From positions 930,001 to 994,000 of the forward strand of contig CAWCUZ010000001.1 in assembly GCA_963798795.1 (NCBI GenBank): DNA of 64,000 nt, written 5' to 3'. Source of the stretch: CAWCUZ01 sp963798795 (GTDB lineage Bacteria > Acidobacteriota > Vicinamibacteria > Vicinamibacterales > SCN-69-37). The notes beneath the pieces are model-generated. The model was given only the letters and a program-made list of their open reading frames with translations, searched no databases and had not been told where the DNA came from. A program made the translations under genes and the position numbers. This document shows, piece by piece, positions 14,409 through 22,569 of this stretch. Position 1 is the stretch's first letter. Each line of letters starts with the position of its first letter.

Positions 14409-17318
14409 ATGAAACTGCCTGACGTCGAGCCAGCCCCTGCCCGGCCGGCCTACACGGCGGGACTCCCTCCGGCTTCACGCGCGACACCGGCTCCCCGACC
14501 GCTGGCCCGCGCCTTTCGCGGGGCCTCGCTCGTGGCCAGCGTGGTCGTCATGGCCGCGGCGGTCGCCGTCGTGGCCGGATGGTGGTTCGACCTGCCCCTG
14601 CTGCGAACGCTGCTTCCCGCCGCCCAGCCCGTCCGCGCCAACAGCGCGGTCGCGCTGCTTCTGTCCGGCGCTTCGCTGGTCACCTACCGGGTCGAGCGCT
14701 GGTCCGATCGACTGGACCAGCTCATGCGGCTCTTCGGGGGCGCGGCCATCCTGATCGGGGTCGTGACCCTTGCGGAAAGCCTCGCCGGCTGGGATCTGGA
14801 CCTGGCTCGGCTGCTGGGACGGCCGGGCGCGGCCCGCGAGGTCGCGGCGATTGCCGCGGTGGCGACGCCGATCAGCCTGATCCTGCTCAATCTCGCGCCG
14901 TTCGTCGCCAATGCGCCGGGCCGCTACGGCGTCGCCCAGGCGCTGATCCTGGCCATGGGGCTGCTGGCCGCCATCAGCACGATCAGCTTTCTCATCGGCG
15001 TCGATTCCTTCCTCGGCATCGCCGTGTACACGTCGATGCCGTTCGGCACGTCGCTCCTCCTCCTTCTGCTGGCCGCCGCGTTTCTGATGGCCCGTCCCGA
15101 CGAAGGGTTGATGAACGTCGTCACCGGCCCGGACCCGGGCGGCGTCATCGCGCGCCAGCTGCTGCCGGCGGGCCTGCTGCTCCCGGTGCTGCTGGCGTGG
15201 CTCTCGTGGCAGGGCGAGCGGCTGGCGCTCTACGGGCCGGCCTTTGCGATGACGCTGTATGTCGTCCTGGCCATCGGCTCGGTGACCTACGTGGTCTGGT
15301 ACGGCGCAGTGCTGCTGCGCCGGCTCGAAGACCAGCGGCTCGTGGCCGAAGCCCAGCGGCTGCAGAGCGAGGAGCGGCTGCGCCGGGCGGTCACGCAGGC
15401 CCCGGTGCCGATGATCATCCACCAGGGCAACGACATCCTGTTCATGAGCCGCGGCTGGACCGACGCGTCCGGCTACACCGTGGATGACACGCCCACGCTC
15501 GCCGCCTGGACGAGCCGCGCCCAGGCCTCGTCGCAGGAGGCCGTCAAGGCGTACCTCGATTCGCTGGCCCGGATCACCGAGACCACCCGTGGCGGCGAGT
15601 CGACCATCCTGGCCAAGTCGGGTGAGAAGCGGGTCTGGGAGTTCTCCACCACGCCGCTCGGCGATCTGAGCGGCGAGCGGCGCACGCTGCTCACGCTGGC
15701 GGTCGACATCACGGAACGGAAACGCGCGGAAGCCGAGCTGCTCCAGATGAACGAGCAGCTCGAGCAGCGGATTGCCGAGCGCACGCAGGCGGTCAGCCGG
15801 GCCAACGAGGTGCTGCAGCGGCAGTCGGAGCAGCTCCGGAACCAGGCGGCCCTGCTCGACCTGGTACGCGACGGCATTCTGGTCAGGGATCTGAAGGGCA
15901 AGATCGTCTACTGGAGCGCGGGCGCGGCGGCGATGTACGGCTGGACGCGCGAGGAGGCCGTCGGCACGCAGGCCTACGCCCTGCTCAAGCCCGAGTCGCC
16001 GCGGCCGCTCGCCGACATCGAACAGGAGGCGCTGGAGGCGGGCGTGTGGGAAGGGGAACTGACCCACCTCGCCAAGAGCGGCGCGCGGCTCTTCGTCGAG
16101 AGCCGGTGGACCGCCACGGGCGGGGCGTCGGGCAGCGCGCGCGGGTTCTTCGAAATCAACCGCGACATCACGGCGCGCAAACAGGCCGAGGCGTCGCTGC
16201 GCGAGAGCGAGCTGCGGTTCCGCGCCGTGTCCGAAACGGCCAACGAGGGCATCGTGTCGGTCGACGAGAGCGGGATCGTCCGCTACTGGAATCCCGGCGC
16301 CGCGCGCATGTTCGGCCGGACGGCGGACGAGATCGTCGGCCAGCCCGTGGCGCTCATCATGCCGGAGCGCCTCCGCGGGTCGCACAACAGCGGCCTGAAG
16401 AAATACCTGATCACCCGCGAAGCCACGCTCATCGGCACGACCACGGAGCTCACCGGGCTGCGCAAGAACGGGTCCGAGTTCCCGATTGAGCTGTCGCTCT
16501 CGAGCTGGCAGACCACCAAGGGGCTGCTCTTCTCGGGCATCGTGCGCGACATCACCGAGCGGCGCAACGCCGCGCGCGCCATCGAGGCCAAGACTGCCGA
16601 GCTCGAACGATCGAACCAGGAGCTGGAACAGTTCGCCTACGTCGCGTCGCACGACCTGCAGGAGCCCCTGCGGATGGTGTCGAACTACACGCAGATGCTG
16701 GCGCGCCGCTACAAGGACAAGCTCGACGCGGACGCGAACGAGTTCATCGAGTTCGCCGTGGACGGCGCCAAGCGCATGCAGGCGCTCATCCACGACCTGC
16801 TCGAGTTCGCGCGGGTGGGCACGCGGGGCAAGGAGTTCAAGCCGGTGCCGGGCGGGCAGGTCGCCCGCGAGGCGGTCGCCAACCTGACGGGCGCGATCGA
16901 GGAGGCCGGCGCCGACGTCGTCATCGACCCGCTGCCGACGCTGGCCTGCGACGCGACCCAGCTCGCGCAGGTGTTCCAGAACCTGATCGGCAATGCCATC
17001 AAGTTCCGGCGCCCCGACGCCCGGCCGATCATCCACGTCTCGGCGCGGCGCAGCGCGCCCGGCTGGGTGCTGTCGGTGCACGACAACGGCATCGGCATCG
17101 AGCCGCGCCATTTCGACCGGATCTTCCAGATGTTCCAGCGCCTGCACGGCCGCTCGGAGTACGCTGGCACCGGCATCGGCCTCGCGCTGTGCAAGAAGAT
17201 CGTCGAGCGGCATGGCGGCCGGATCAAGGTCGAGTCCGAACCGGGCAAGGGAACCACGTTCTCCTTTACAATTCCTGACACCGGCGCAGGCCGGCACGAC
17301 GAGGCCGCAGCCGAATGA
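14409..17318 (+). CDS. Eight-TM multi-PAS sensor histidine kinase
   Basis: 969 residues from the ATG at 14409. Eight predicted membrane segments occupy residues about 40-310, followed by three PAS/PAC modules (about 320-445, 480-605, 610-730; each closes with a DITERK/DITARK/DITERR-type PAC motif) and a coiled coil between the first two. The dimerisation domain has the phosphorylated His at 748 in FAYVASHDLQEPLRM, a form typical of phytochrome-like kinases that signal to Rcp1-type regulators. The ATPase domain is intact: NLIGNAIKF, DNGIGIEP, GTGIGLALCKKI. Stop overlaps the next start (ATGA). The signal sensed is unknown. The 181-bp gap to egtB holds no recognisable riboswitch. Confidence 0.9.
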   Translation: MKLPDVEPAPARPAYTAGLPPASRATPAPRPLARAFRGASLVASVVVMAAAVAVVAGWWFDLPLLRTLLPAAQPVRANSAVALLLSGASLVTYRVERWSDRLDQLMRLFGGAAILIGVVTLAESLAGWDLDLARLLGRPGAAREVAAIAAVATPISLILLNLAPFVANAPGRYGVAQALILAMGLLAAISTISFLIGVDSFLGIAVYTSMPFGTSLLLLLLAAAFLMARPDEGLMNVVTGPDPGGVIARQLLPAGLLLPVLLAWLSWQGERLALYGPAFAMTLYVVLAIGSVTYVVWYGAVLLRRLEDQRLVAEAQRLQSEERLRRAVTQAPVPMIIHQGNDILFMSRGWTDASGYTVDDTPTLAAWTSRAQASSQEAVKAYLDSLARITETTRGGESTILAKSGEKRVWEFSTTPLGDLSGERRTLLTLAVDITERKRAEAELLQMNEQLEQRIAERTQAVSRANEVLQRQSEQLRNQAALLDLVRDGILVRDLKGKIVYWSAGAAAMYGWTREEAVGTQAYALLKPESPRPLADIEQEALEAGVWEGELTHLAKSGARLFVESRWTATGGASGSARGFFEINRDITARKQAEASLRESELRFRAVSETANEGIVSVDESGIVRYWNPGAARMFGRTADEIVGQPVALIMPERLRGSHNSGLKKYLITREATLIGTTTELTGLRKNGSEFPIELSLSSWQTTKGLLFSGIVRDITERRNAARAIEAKTAELERSNQELEQFAYVASHDLQEPLRMVSNYTQMLARRYKDKLDADANEFIEFAVDGAKRMQALIHDLLEFARVGTRGKEFKPVPGGQVAREAVANLTGAIEEAGADVVIDPLPTLACDATQLAQVFQNLIGNAIKFRRPDARPIIHVSARRSAPGWVLSVHDNGIGIEPRHFDRIFQMFQRLHGRSEYAGTGIGLALCKKIVERHGGRIKVESEPGKGTTFSFTIPDTGAGRHDEAAAE

Positions 17319-17746
17319 ACCCGATCGACATCCTGCTCGTCGAAGACAACCCCGGCGACGCGCGTCTCACCCGCGAGGCGCTCGCCTACAGCAAGATCCG
17401 CAACACGCTGCACCACGCCCGCGACGGCGAGGAGGCGCTCGCGTTCCTGCGCCGCGAAGGCCCGTACGCGCACGTGCCGCAGCCGGACCTCATCCTGCTG
17501 GATCTCAACCTGCCCCGGCGCGACGGCCGCGAGGTGCTCGACGAGATCAAACGCGATGCCCGGCTCAAGCACATTCCCGTGGTGATCCTGACCTCGTCAC
17601 AGGCCGAGGAGGACATCCTGCGGAGCTATCGGCTGCACGCCAACTGCTTCATCACCAAGCCCGTCGACTTCGAACAGTTCACCAAGGTCGTGAACGGCAT
17701 CGAAGCGTTCTGGTTCACAATCGTGCGACTGCCCCCAGAGGTGTGA
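17315..17746 (+). CDS. Single-domain response regulator, Rcp1/CheY-like
   Basis: 143 residues, one REC domain and nothing more. The phosphoacceptor is D63 in LILLDLNLP; the acidic pair lies in LVEDNPGDARL, the Thr/Ser switch in VVILTSS and the Lys in CFITKPVD. The sequence VEDNPGDARLTREAL marks the Rcp1 class that pairs with phytochrome-type kinases such as the one immediately upstream, whose stop it overlaps. With no output domain it probably relays phosphate or binds a partner; the REC-GGDEF protein that follows after 6 bp is the obvious candidate for the next step. Confidence 0.9.
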   Translation: MNPIDILLVEDNPGDARLTREALAYSKIRNTLHHARDGEEALAFLRREGPYAHVPQPDLILLDLNLPRRDGREVLDEIKRDARLKHIPVVILTSSQAEEDILRSYRLHANCFITKPVDFEQFTKVVNGIEAFWFTIVRLPPEV

Positions 17747-17752
17747 CGATCG

Positions 17753-18643
17753 ATGGACGAGCAGGTCATCGAGGTACTTCTCGTAGAAGACAACCCGGGT
17801 GATGCCCGCCTGGTCATCGAGATGCTCCGGGAGGTCGGAGCCGGCCAGTTCCGCCTGACCCATGTCGGCACGCTCCAGGCGGCCATCGACCGGCTGAACG
17901 CCGAGGGCGTCATCACCGACGCCGTGCTGCTGGACCTCGGCCTCCCCGACGAGAACGGCCTCGAAACCGTCCGCCGCCTGCTGCCGGCCGCCGGCGCGGC
18001 CAGCGTCGTCGTGATGACCGGCGTCGGCGACGAACAGCTCGGGGTCGCCGCCCTGCAGGAAGGCGCGCAGGACTATCTCGTAAAAGGCACCGTCGACGGC
18101 CGGATCCTGCAGCGGTCGCTCAAATACTCGATCGAGCGCCAGGGCATGCAGACCGAGCTCCGGAGCATGTCCCACCACGACGACCTCACCGGCCTGTTCA
18201 ACCGCCGCGGCTTCCTGCACGCGGCGCAGCAGCAGCTGAAGATCTCCCGGCGCCATCGCAGTCCGTTCCTGCTGCTGTTCATGGACGTCGACAACCTGAA
18301 GCAGATCAACGACTCCTACGGGCACGGCGAGGGCAACCGCGCCCTGGTCGAGACCGCCAACGTGCTCAAGCGCGCCTTCCGCCAGAACGACCTGGTCGGA
18401 CGTATGGGCGGCGACGAGTTCGCCGCGATGGGCGTCAATGCCGCCGAGGCAGGCCTGCCCTTGATGCGCGACCGTCTGCGCGCCTTTCTCGACGAAGTGA
18501 ACGCCCGGCCCGAGCGGTTGTACGTCCTCGATTTCAGCCTCGGCGGGCTGGCCTGTCCGAGCGGCGGCACCACCAGCATCGAGGAACTGCTCGACCAGGC
18601 CGACTCGCTCATGTACGAGGAAAAGCGGCAGAAGAAGGGCTGA
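17753..18643 (+). CDS. REC-GGDEF diguanylate cyclase response regulator
   Basis: 296 residues: an Rcp1-like REC domain (1-125; VEDNPGDARLVIEML, phosphoacceptor D61 in AVLLDLGLP) and a GGDEF domain (about 140-290; HHDDLTGLFNRRGF, active-site GGDEF at 219-223). The inhibitory site RxxD (RQND, 210-213) stands five residues before GGDEF, so product inhibition should work. It should condense two GTP to c-di-GMP once phosphorylated by the upstream kinase. Third gene of the kinase operon. It converges on the sigma factor gene with only 14 bp between. Confidence 0.92.
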   Translation: MDEQVIEVLLVEDNPGDARLVIEMLREVGAGQFRLTHVGTLQAAIDRLNAEGVITDAVLLDLGLPDENGLETVRRLLPAAGAASVVVMTGVGDEQLGVAALQEGAQDYLVKGTVDGRILQRSLKYSIERQGMQTELRSMSHHDDLTGLFNRRGFLHAAQQQLKISRRHRSPFLLLFMDVDNLKQINDSYGHGEGNRALVETANVLKRAFRQNDLVGRMGGDEFAAMGVNAAEAGLPLMRDRLRAFLDEVNARPERLYVLDFSLGGLACPSGGTTSIEELLDQADSLMYEEKRQKKG

Positions 18644-18657
18644 CGCCCCGACCCGCG

Positions 18658-20283
18658 TCAGGCGATCTGTTCGCGCTCGGCCCGCAGCCGGGCCAGGGCT
18701 TTCTTCTCGATCTGCCTGACCCGCTCCCTCGTGAGGGCCAGGCGGCGGCCGACCTCCTCGAGCGTGTGCTCGCGGTCCGTCCCGAGTCCGAACCGCAGCC
18801 GGAGCACTTCACGTTCGCGTTCGCCGAGCGGCGACATCGCCTGCTCCACGCGCGTGGCCATGTCGTGGCGCAGCGCCGCCGTCTCGGGCGAGGCCACCGT
18901 GGTGTCGGCGACGAAGCTGCCGAACGTCGTGGCGTCCTCGCTGTCGCCGACGAGCGCGTCGAGCGAGGCCGGCTGCCGCGCCGCAGCCAGCAGCAGTTCC
19001 ACCTTGCCGGTGGTCACGTGCATGCGCTCGGCGATCTCCTTCGGCGACGGTTCGCGTCCAAGGTCGCGCGCCAGAGCGCCCCGTTCGCGCCGGAGCTGGT
19101 TCAGCGACTCGATGACGTGGACCGGCAGCCGGATCGTGCGGCCGTAATCGGCCACGGCCCGCGTGACGGCCTGGCGGATCCACCAGGTCGCGTACGTCGA
19201 GAACTTGAAGCCGCGGCGGTACTGGAAGCGGTCCACAGCCTTCATCAGCCCGATGTTGCCTTCCTGGATCAGGTCGAGGAGCGCCAGGCCGCGGTTCAGG
19301 TACCGCCGCGCAATCGACACGACCAAACGGAGGTTGGCCTCGAGCAGGTGCCGGCGCGCCTCCGCCAGCTCGAGCTCGCGCTGGCGGACGACCGCGAGAC
19401 GTGGGCGGAACTCCGCCGCGGGGATGCCGACGCGCTGTTCGAAATCCCGGAGCGCTTCCTGCCGGGGAACGCCGTCGGCCAGGGCCTCGACTTCCGCCAG
19501 CCGCCGCTCCAGTTCCCGCAGCTCCGAAAGGACTTCGTCCACAAGCGACGGCCGCAGCGGCAGGGCCCCGAGCGTCGACGCCATCCGGTCCAGCGTCCGG
19601 CGGATTTGGTCGGTCCGGCGCGCCTTGAGGGCGCGCGTGGCGCCCCTGGCTCCCGACTCGGAACGCAACCGCTCGATTCGACGCTCCAGACGCCGGATTG
19701 TCGCGAACGCCTGGAGCACGGGCTCGATGTTCGACGGCCGCAGTTCGCCGCCGTCGGGCAGCAGAATGAGCTCGGCGGCCGGAGCGGCACCGCGGCGCAC
19801 CAGGTCGGCCAGGCTGATCAGCGTGGCCACGGCGCCCGGAATGGCGCCCAGGGCCGTGACCAGCTCGGCGCGCCGCAATTCGATGTTGGCCGCGATCTCG
19901 CGCTCCTCGCTGGCCGTGAGCAGCCGGTGCCGCCCGATGTGCCGCAGATACAGCCGGACGAGGTCGACGTCCTCGCCCGAAACCGCCGCGGGCTCCGCAA
20001 GCGGGTCCTCGCTCTGGTCGGTTTCCTCGTCGTTCTCGGCCTCCCGCTCCACGCCCTCGCCGAGCGCTTCCGGGTCCTCTTCGGCCAGCAGCCGCCCGGG
20101 CGGCGATTCCACGCTCAGATCGACGTCCTCCCCCTCGACAGGCAGCAGACCATGCTCCTGGGCCCGCTGACGCCAGTTGAGGACATGGGCGTTGCGCTCG
20201 GGCTCGTGCCAGTCGATGAGCGACGCCGTCCGGCGTCCTGGCCGGCGGCGAACGGGAACGGAATCGGTCGGGAACTTCGGCAT
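18658..20283 (-). CDS. RNA polymerase sigma-70 factor, RpoD-like
   Basis: 541 residues from an ATG preceded by GAAGGTGG. Region 1.2 starts VRLYLRHIGRHRLLTASEE (about 140); a non-conserved helical region (about 200-320) follows; region 2 has NLRLVVSIARRYLNRGL, LIQEGNIGLMKAVDRF and FSTYATWWIRQAV; region 3 IRLPVHVIESLNQL; region 4 REREVLRLRFGLG and the helix-turn-helix LTRERVRQIEKKALARLR. All regions needed for -10 and -35 recognition are present, so it is a primary or close group-2 sigma factor. The acidic N-terminus (EREAENDEETDQSED) resembles region 1.1. Whether it is the only RpoD in the genome cannot be told here; no dnaG neighbour is present, which favours a group-2 paralogue. Confidence 0.88.
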   Translation of the reverse strand: MPKFPTDSVPVRRRPGRRTASLIDWHEPERNAHVLNWRQRAQEHGLLPVEGEDVDLSVESPPGRLLAEEDPEALGEGVEREAENDEETDQSEDPLAEPAAVSGEDVDLVRLYLRHIGRHRLLTASEEREIAANIELRRAELVTALGAIPGAVATLISLADLVRRGAAPAAELILLPDGGELRPSNIEPVLQAFATIRRLERRIERLRSESGARGATRALKARRTDQIRRTLDRMASTLGALPLRPSLVDEVLSELRELERRLAEVEALADGVPRQEALRDFEQRVGIPAAEFRPRLAVVRQRELELAEARRHLLEANLRLVVSIARRYLNRGLALLDLIQEGNIGLMKAVDRFQYRRGFKFSTYATWWIRQAVTRAVADYGRTIRLPVHVIESLNQLRRERGALARDLGREPSPKEIAERMHVTTGKVELLLAAARQPASLDALVGDSEDATTFGSFVADTTVASPETAALRHDMATRVEQAMSPLGEREREVLRLRFGLGTDREHTLEEVGRRLALTRERVRQIEKKALARLRAEREQIA

Positions 20284-20339
20284 GGCGACCACCACCTTCA
20301 ATTCCTTGCAAAACAGTTGCCCCCGGGCCGGGCCGGCCT

Positions 20340-21431
20340 TTACGGCGCGGGCGGCCCCGCTGGTGGGGACACCGTCACCACCGGAATGGGATCCCGTGCG
20401 GCCAGCGTCCGGATCGGGAACGGGATGATGATGCCCTCCTGGTCGTACCGGGCGTGCAGCCGCTTCACGAATTCGTGCTTGATGAGGTACTGGTCGACGT
20501 ACTCCTTGCCCCGCAGGATGACCGTGAAATCGATGCTGGAGCTCCCGAACGTATGGTACCGGATGAACGGGTCGAAGTCGGGGACGCCGCCCTGCACGGT
20601 CTTGAGCACGTCGCGCGCGACCTCGATCGTGACCCGCTCGACGTGGTCCAGCTTGCTGGCGTAGTCGACGCCGACCTCGACGAGCACCGCCAGATCCTGG
20701 TGCGGCAGGCTGTAGTTGGTGAGCACTTCCTGGGCGAGCTTCGCGTTCGGCACGAGAATCAGGTTGTTGGCCAGCATCCGGATCCGCGTGGCGCGCCAGC
20801 TGAAGTCCACGATGTAGCCCTCGAGTCCCGATTCGAGCCGCACGTAATCGCCGATCCGCAGCTGGCCGGCGAGCGTCAGGAACAGCCCGGAAAACAGGTT
20901 CGACAGCGGGTCCTGCAGCGCGAGCGCCACCGCCAGGCCGCCAACGCCCAGGGCCGTCAGCATCGGCGTGATCGAGACGCCCAGGCCGTTGAGCAGGACG
21001 AGCAGCCCGAGCACCACGACGAACAGCCAGACCAGGTTCTGCGTGAGCCCGGTCACCGGCACCAGCGGCGACACCGTCCGCCCGTACGCCGAGATCGCGC
21101 GCTCGGCGAACGAGGCGAGCAGCAGCGTGACCGAAACGACCGCCAGCGCGAACAGCCCACGGCCCGCGAAGGTGCGCACGTAGGGGGTGAGCGTCCAGTG
21201 CCCCAGCGACAGCCAGGCGCCGACGAGGATGCTCCACCACGGCACACGGCGCTTGAGCTCCTCGATGAGGACGTCGTCCCACGTGCCGCGCGTACGCGAC
21301 GTCAGATGCACGAGCCGCGCGACGAACACCGCGTTGATGAGCTTGCCGATGACCCACGCGAGTCCGATCGTGATCGCGGTCCAGACGATCGGGGGGAGCC
21401 AGGCGGGCCAGCCGGCAATGGCCGAACTCAT
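20340..21431 (-). CDS. Mechanosensitive ion channel, MscS family
   Basis: 363 residues from the ATG at 21431, which lies a suitable distance after GGAGG; a GTG at 21440 is too close to it. Four N-terminal membrane segments precede the MscS pore region (LLNGLGVSITPMLTALGVGGLAVALALQ, split here as LNGLGVSITPMLTAL and GVGGLAVALALQDPL) and the beta domain (RIGDYVRLESGLEGYIVDFSWRAT as RIGDYVRLES and VDFSWRATRIR), then NNLILVPNAKLAQEVLTNYS. The C-terminal alpha/beta domain ends at VVTVSPPAGPPAP. Expected to open upon membrane tension in hypo-osmotic shock. The gap to the sigma gene is 56 bp. Confidence 0.9.
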   Translation of the reverse strand: MSSAIAGWPAWLPPIVWTAITIGLAWVIGKLINAVFVARLVHLTSRTRGTWDDVLIEELKRRVPWWSILVGAWLSLGHWTLTPYVRTFAGRGLFALAVVSVTLLLASFAERAISAYGRTVSPLVPVTGLTQNLVWLFVVVLGLLVLLNGLGVSITPMLTALGVGGLAVALALQDPLSNLFSGLFLTLAGQLRIGDYVRLESGLEGYIVDFSWRATRIRMLANNLILVPNAKLAQEVLTNYSLPHQDLAVLVEVGVDYASKLDHVERVTIEVARDVLKTVQGGVPDFDPFIRYHTFGSSSIDFTVILRGKEYVDQYLIKHEFVKRLHARYDQEGIIIPFPIRTLAARDPIPVVTVSPPAGPPAP

Positions 21432-21472
21432 GATGGGCACACCTCCAGGAGAGTGATCCTATCGAAGTAAGT

Positions 21473-21552
21473 TGGAGATTTGGAGATTTGGAGATTTGGA
21501 GGTTTGGAGGTTTGGAGATTTGGAGATTTGGAGATTTGGAGATTTGGAGGTT
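21473..21552. repeat. 8-bp tandem array (TGGAGATT / TGGAGGTT)
   Basis: Ten perfect-length 8-bp units, seven TGGAGATT and three TGGAGGTT, plus a degraded eleventh (TGGCGACT), between the MscS gene and the aldo/keto reductase gene, ending 14 bp from the latter's stop codon. All frames are open through it, as expected of an 8-bp unit that reads as an 8-residue peptide. Confidence 0.9.
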
Positions 21553-21566
21553 TGGCGACTCCGCGC

Positions 21567-22556
21567 TCACCAGCGGGCATGGACGATGCCCCGGACGTGC
21601 GTGTCGTAGACGCGCGCCACGGCGTCCATCGTGCCGGCGTCGATCGGCGGCAGGCCGGCCGCCGCGACGTTCTCGCGGACCTGGGACGGCGTCTTGGCAC
21701 CGGGGATCGCGCAGCTCACCGCGTCCTGCATGAGGATCCATCGCAGCGCGAACTGCGCCATCGTCAGGCCCTCGGGCAGCAGGCGGGCGAGCTCGTGGAC
21801 GGCGGCAAAGCCCGCGTCCAGCGGCACGCCGGCGAACGTCTCGCCAATGTCGAACCGTTGGCCGTTCCGGTTGAACTGCCGATGGTCCCCTTCCGGAAAG
21901 TCGGTGTCGATTCGCAGCTTGCCGGTCAGCAGCCCGCTGGCGAGCGGCACGCGGGCGAGCACGCCGACGCCGCGCGCCTTCAGTTCCTGGAACAGCCCGC
22001 CGGCCGGTTTCTGGCGCAGCATGTTGAAGACGATCTGTACCGTCTGCACGTGCGGATGCCGGATCGCGCGGCGGGCCTCGTCCACCGTCTCGACGCTGAC
22101 ACCGTAGTAGCGGATCTTGCCGGCCCGGACGAGATCGTCCAGCGCGCCGAAGACCTCGGGCCGCAGATACACCGCCGACGGCGGGCAGTGCAGCTGCAGC
22201 AGATCGATCGCCTCGACCTCGAGGTTGAGCAGGCTCCGGTCGATCCACGCCTCGAGGTTCTCGCTCGTGTAGCCCTCGGGCGCCTGCTCCGGCAGACGCC
22301 GGCCGGCTTTGGTCGCGACCCAGAGGGTTTCGCCGGGCCGCTCGCGACGAAGGCGCGCAATCAGCCGCTCGCTGCGCCCATCGCCGTAGGAGTCGGCCGT
22401 GTCGATGAAATTGACGCCCGCGTCGACCGCCGCATGCAGCGCTCGCAGCGAATCGGCGTCATCGACGGGGCCCCAGGCGTCTCCGCCAATGGCCCAGGCC
22501 CCCAAGCTCACGGCGGACACGGTCATGTCCGTGCCGCCCAGACGCCGATACCGCAT
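21567..22556 (-). CDS. Aldo/keto reductase
   Basis: 329 residues, the usual length for NADPH-dependent aldo/keto reductases with a TIM-barrel fold. Catalytic tetrad visible: Asp and Tyr in FIDTADSYGDGRSE (residues about 51-64), Lys in VATKAGRR (about 80), His in DLLQLHCPP (about 125). The cofactor region is SCAIPGAKTPSQVREN. Cytoplasmic; the substrate is not deducible. Start ATG at 22556 opens the conserved RYRRLGGTDMTVSAVSLGAW. The large membrane protein gene ends 13 bp upstream, so the two may be cotranscribed. Confidence 0.9.
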   Translation of the reverse strand: MRYRRLGGTDMTVSAVSLGAWAIGGDAWGPVDDADSLRALHAAVDAGVNFIDTADSYGDGRSERLIARLRRERPGETLWVATKAGRRLPEQAPEGYTSENLEAWIDRSLLNLEVEAIDLLQLHCPPSAVYLRPEVFGALDDLVRAGKIRYYGVSVETVDEARRAIRHPHVQTVQIVFNMLRQKPAGGLFQELKARGVGVLARVPLASGLLTGKLRIDTDFPEGDHRQFNRNGQRFDIGETFAGVPLDAGFAAVHELARLLPEGLTMAQFALRWILMQDAVSCAIPGAKTPSQVRENVAAAGLPPIDAGTMDAVARVYDTHVRGIVHARW

Positions 22557-22569
22557 CGAGCGATTCTAC

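Noticed and set aside
21473..21560. Peptide-coding gene with the repeat SPNLQISK
   Set aside because: Any 8-bp tandem repeat without stops reads as an octapeptide repeat; there is no start with a ribosome site and no family.
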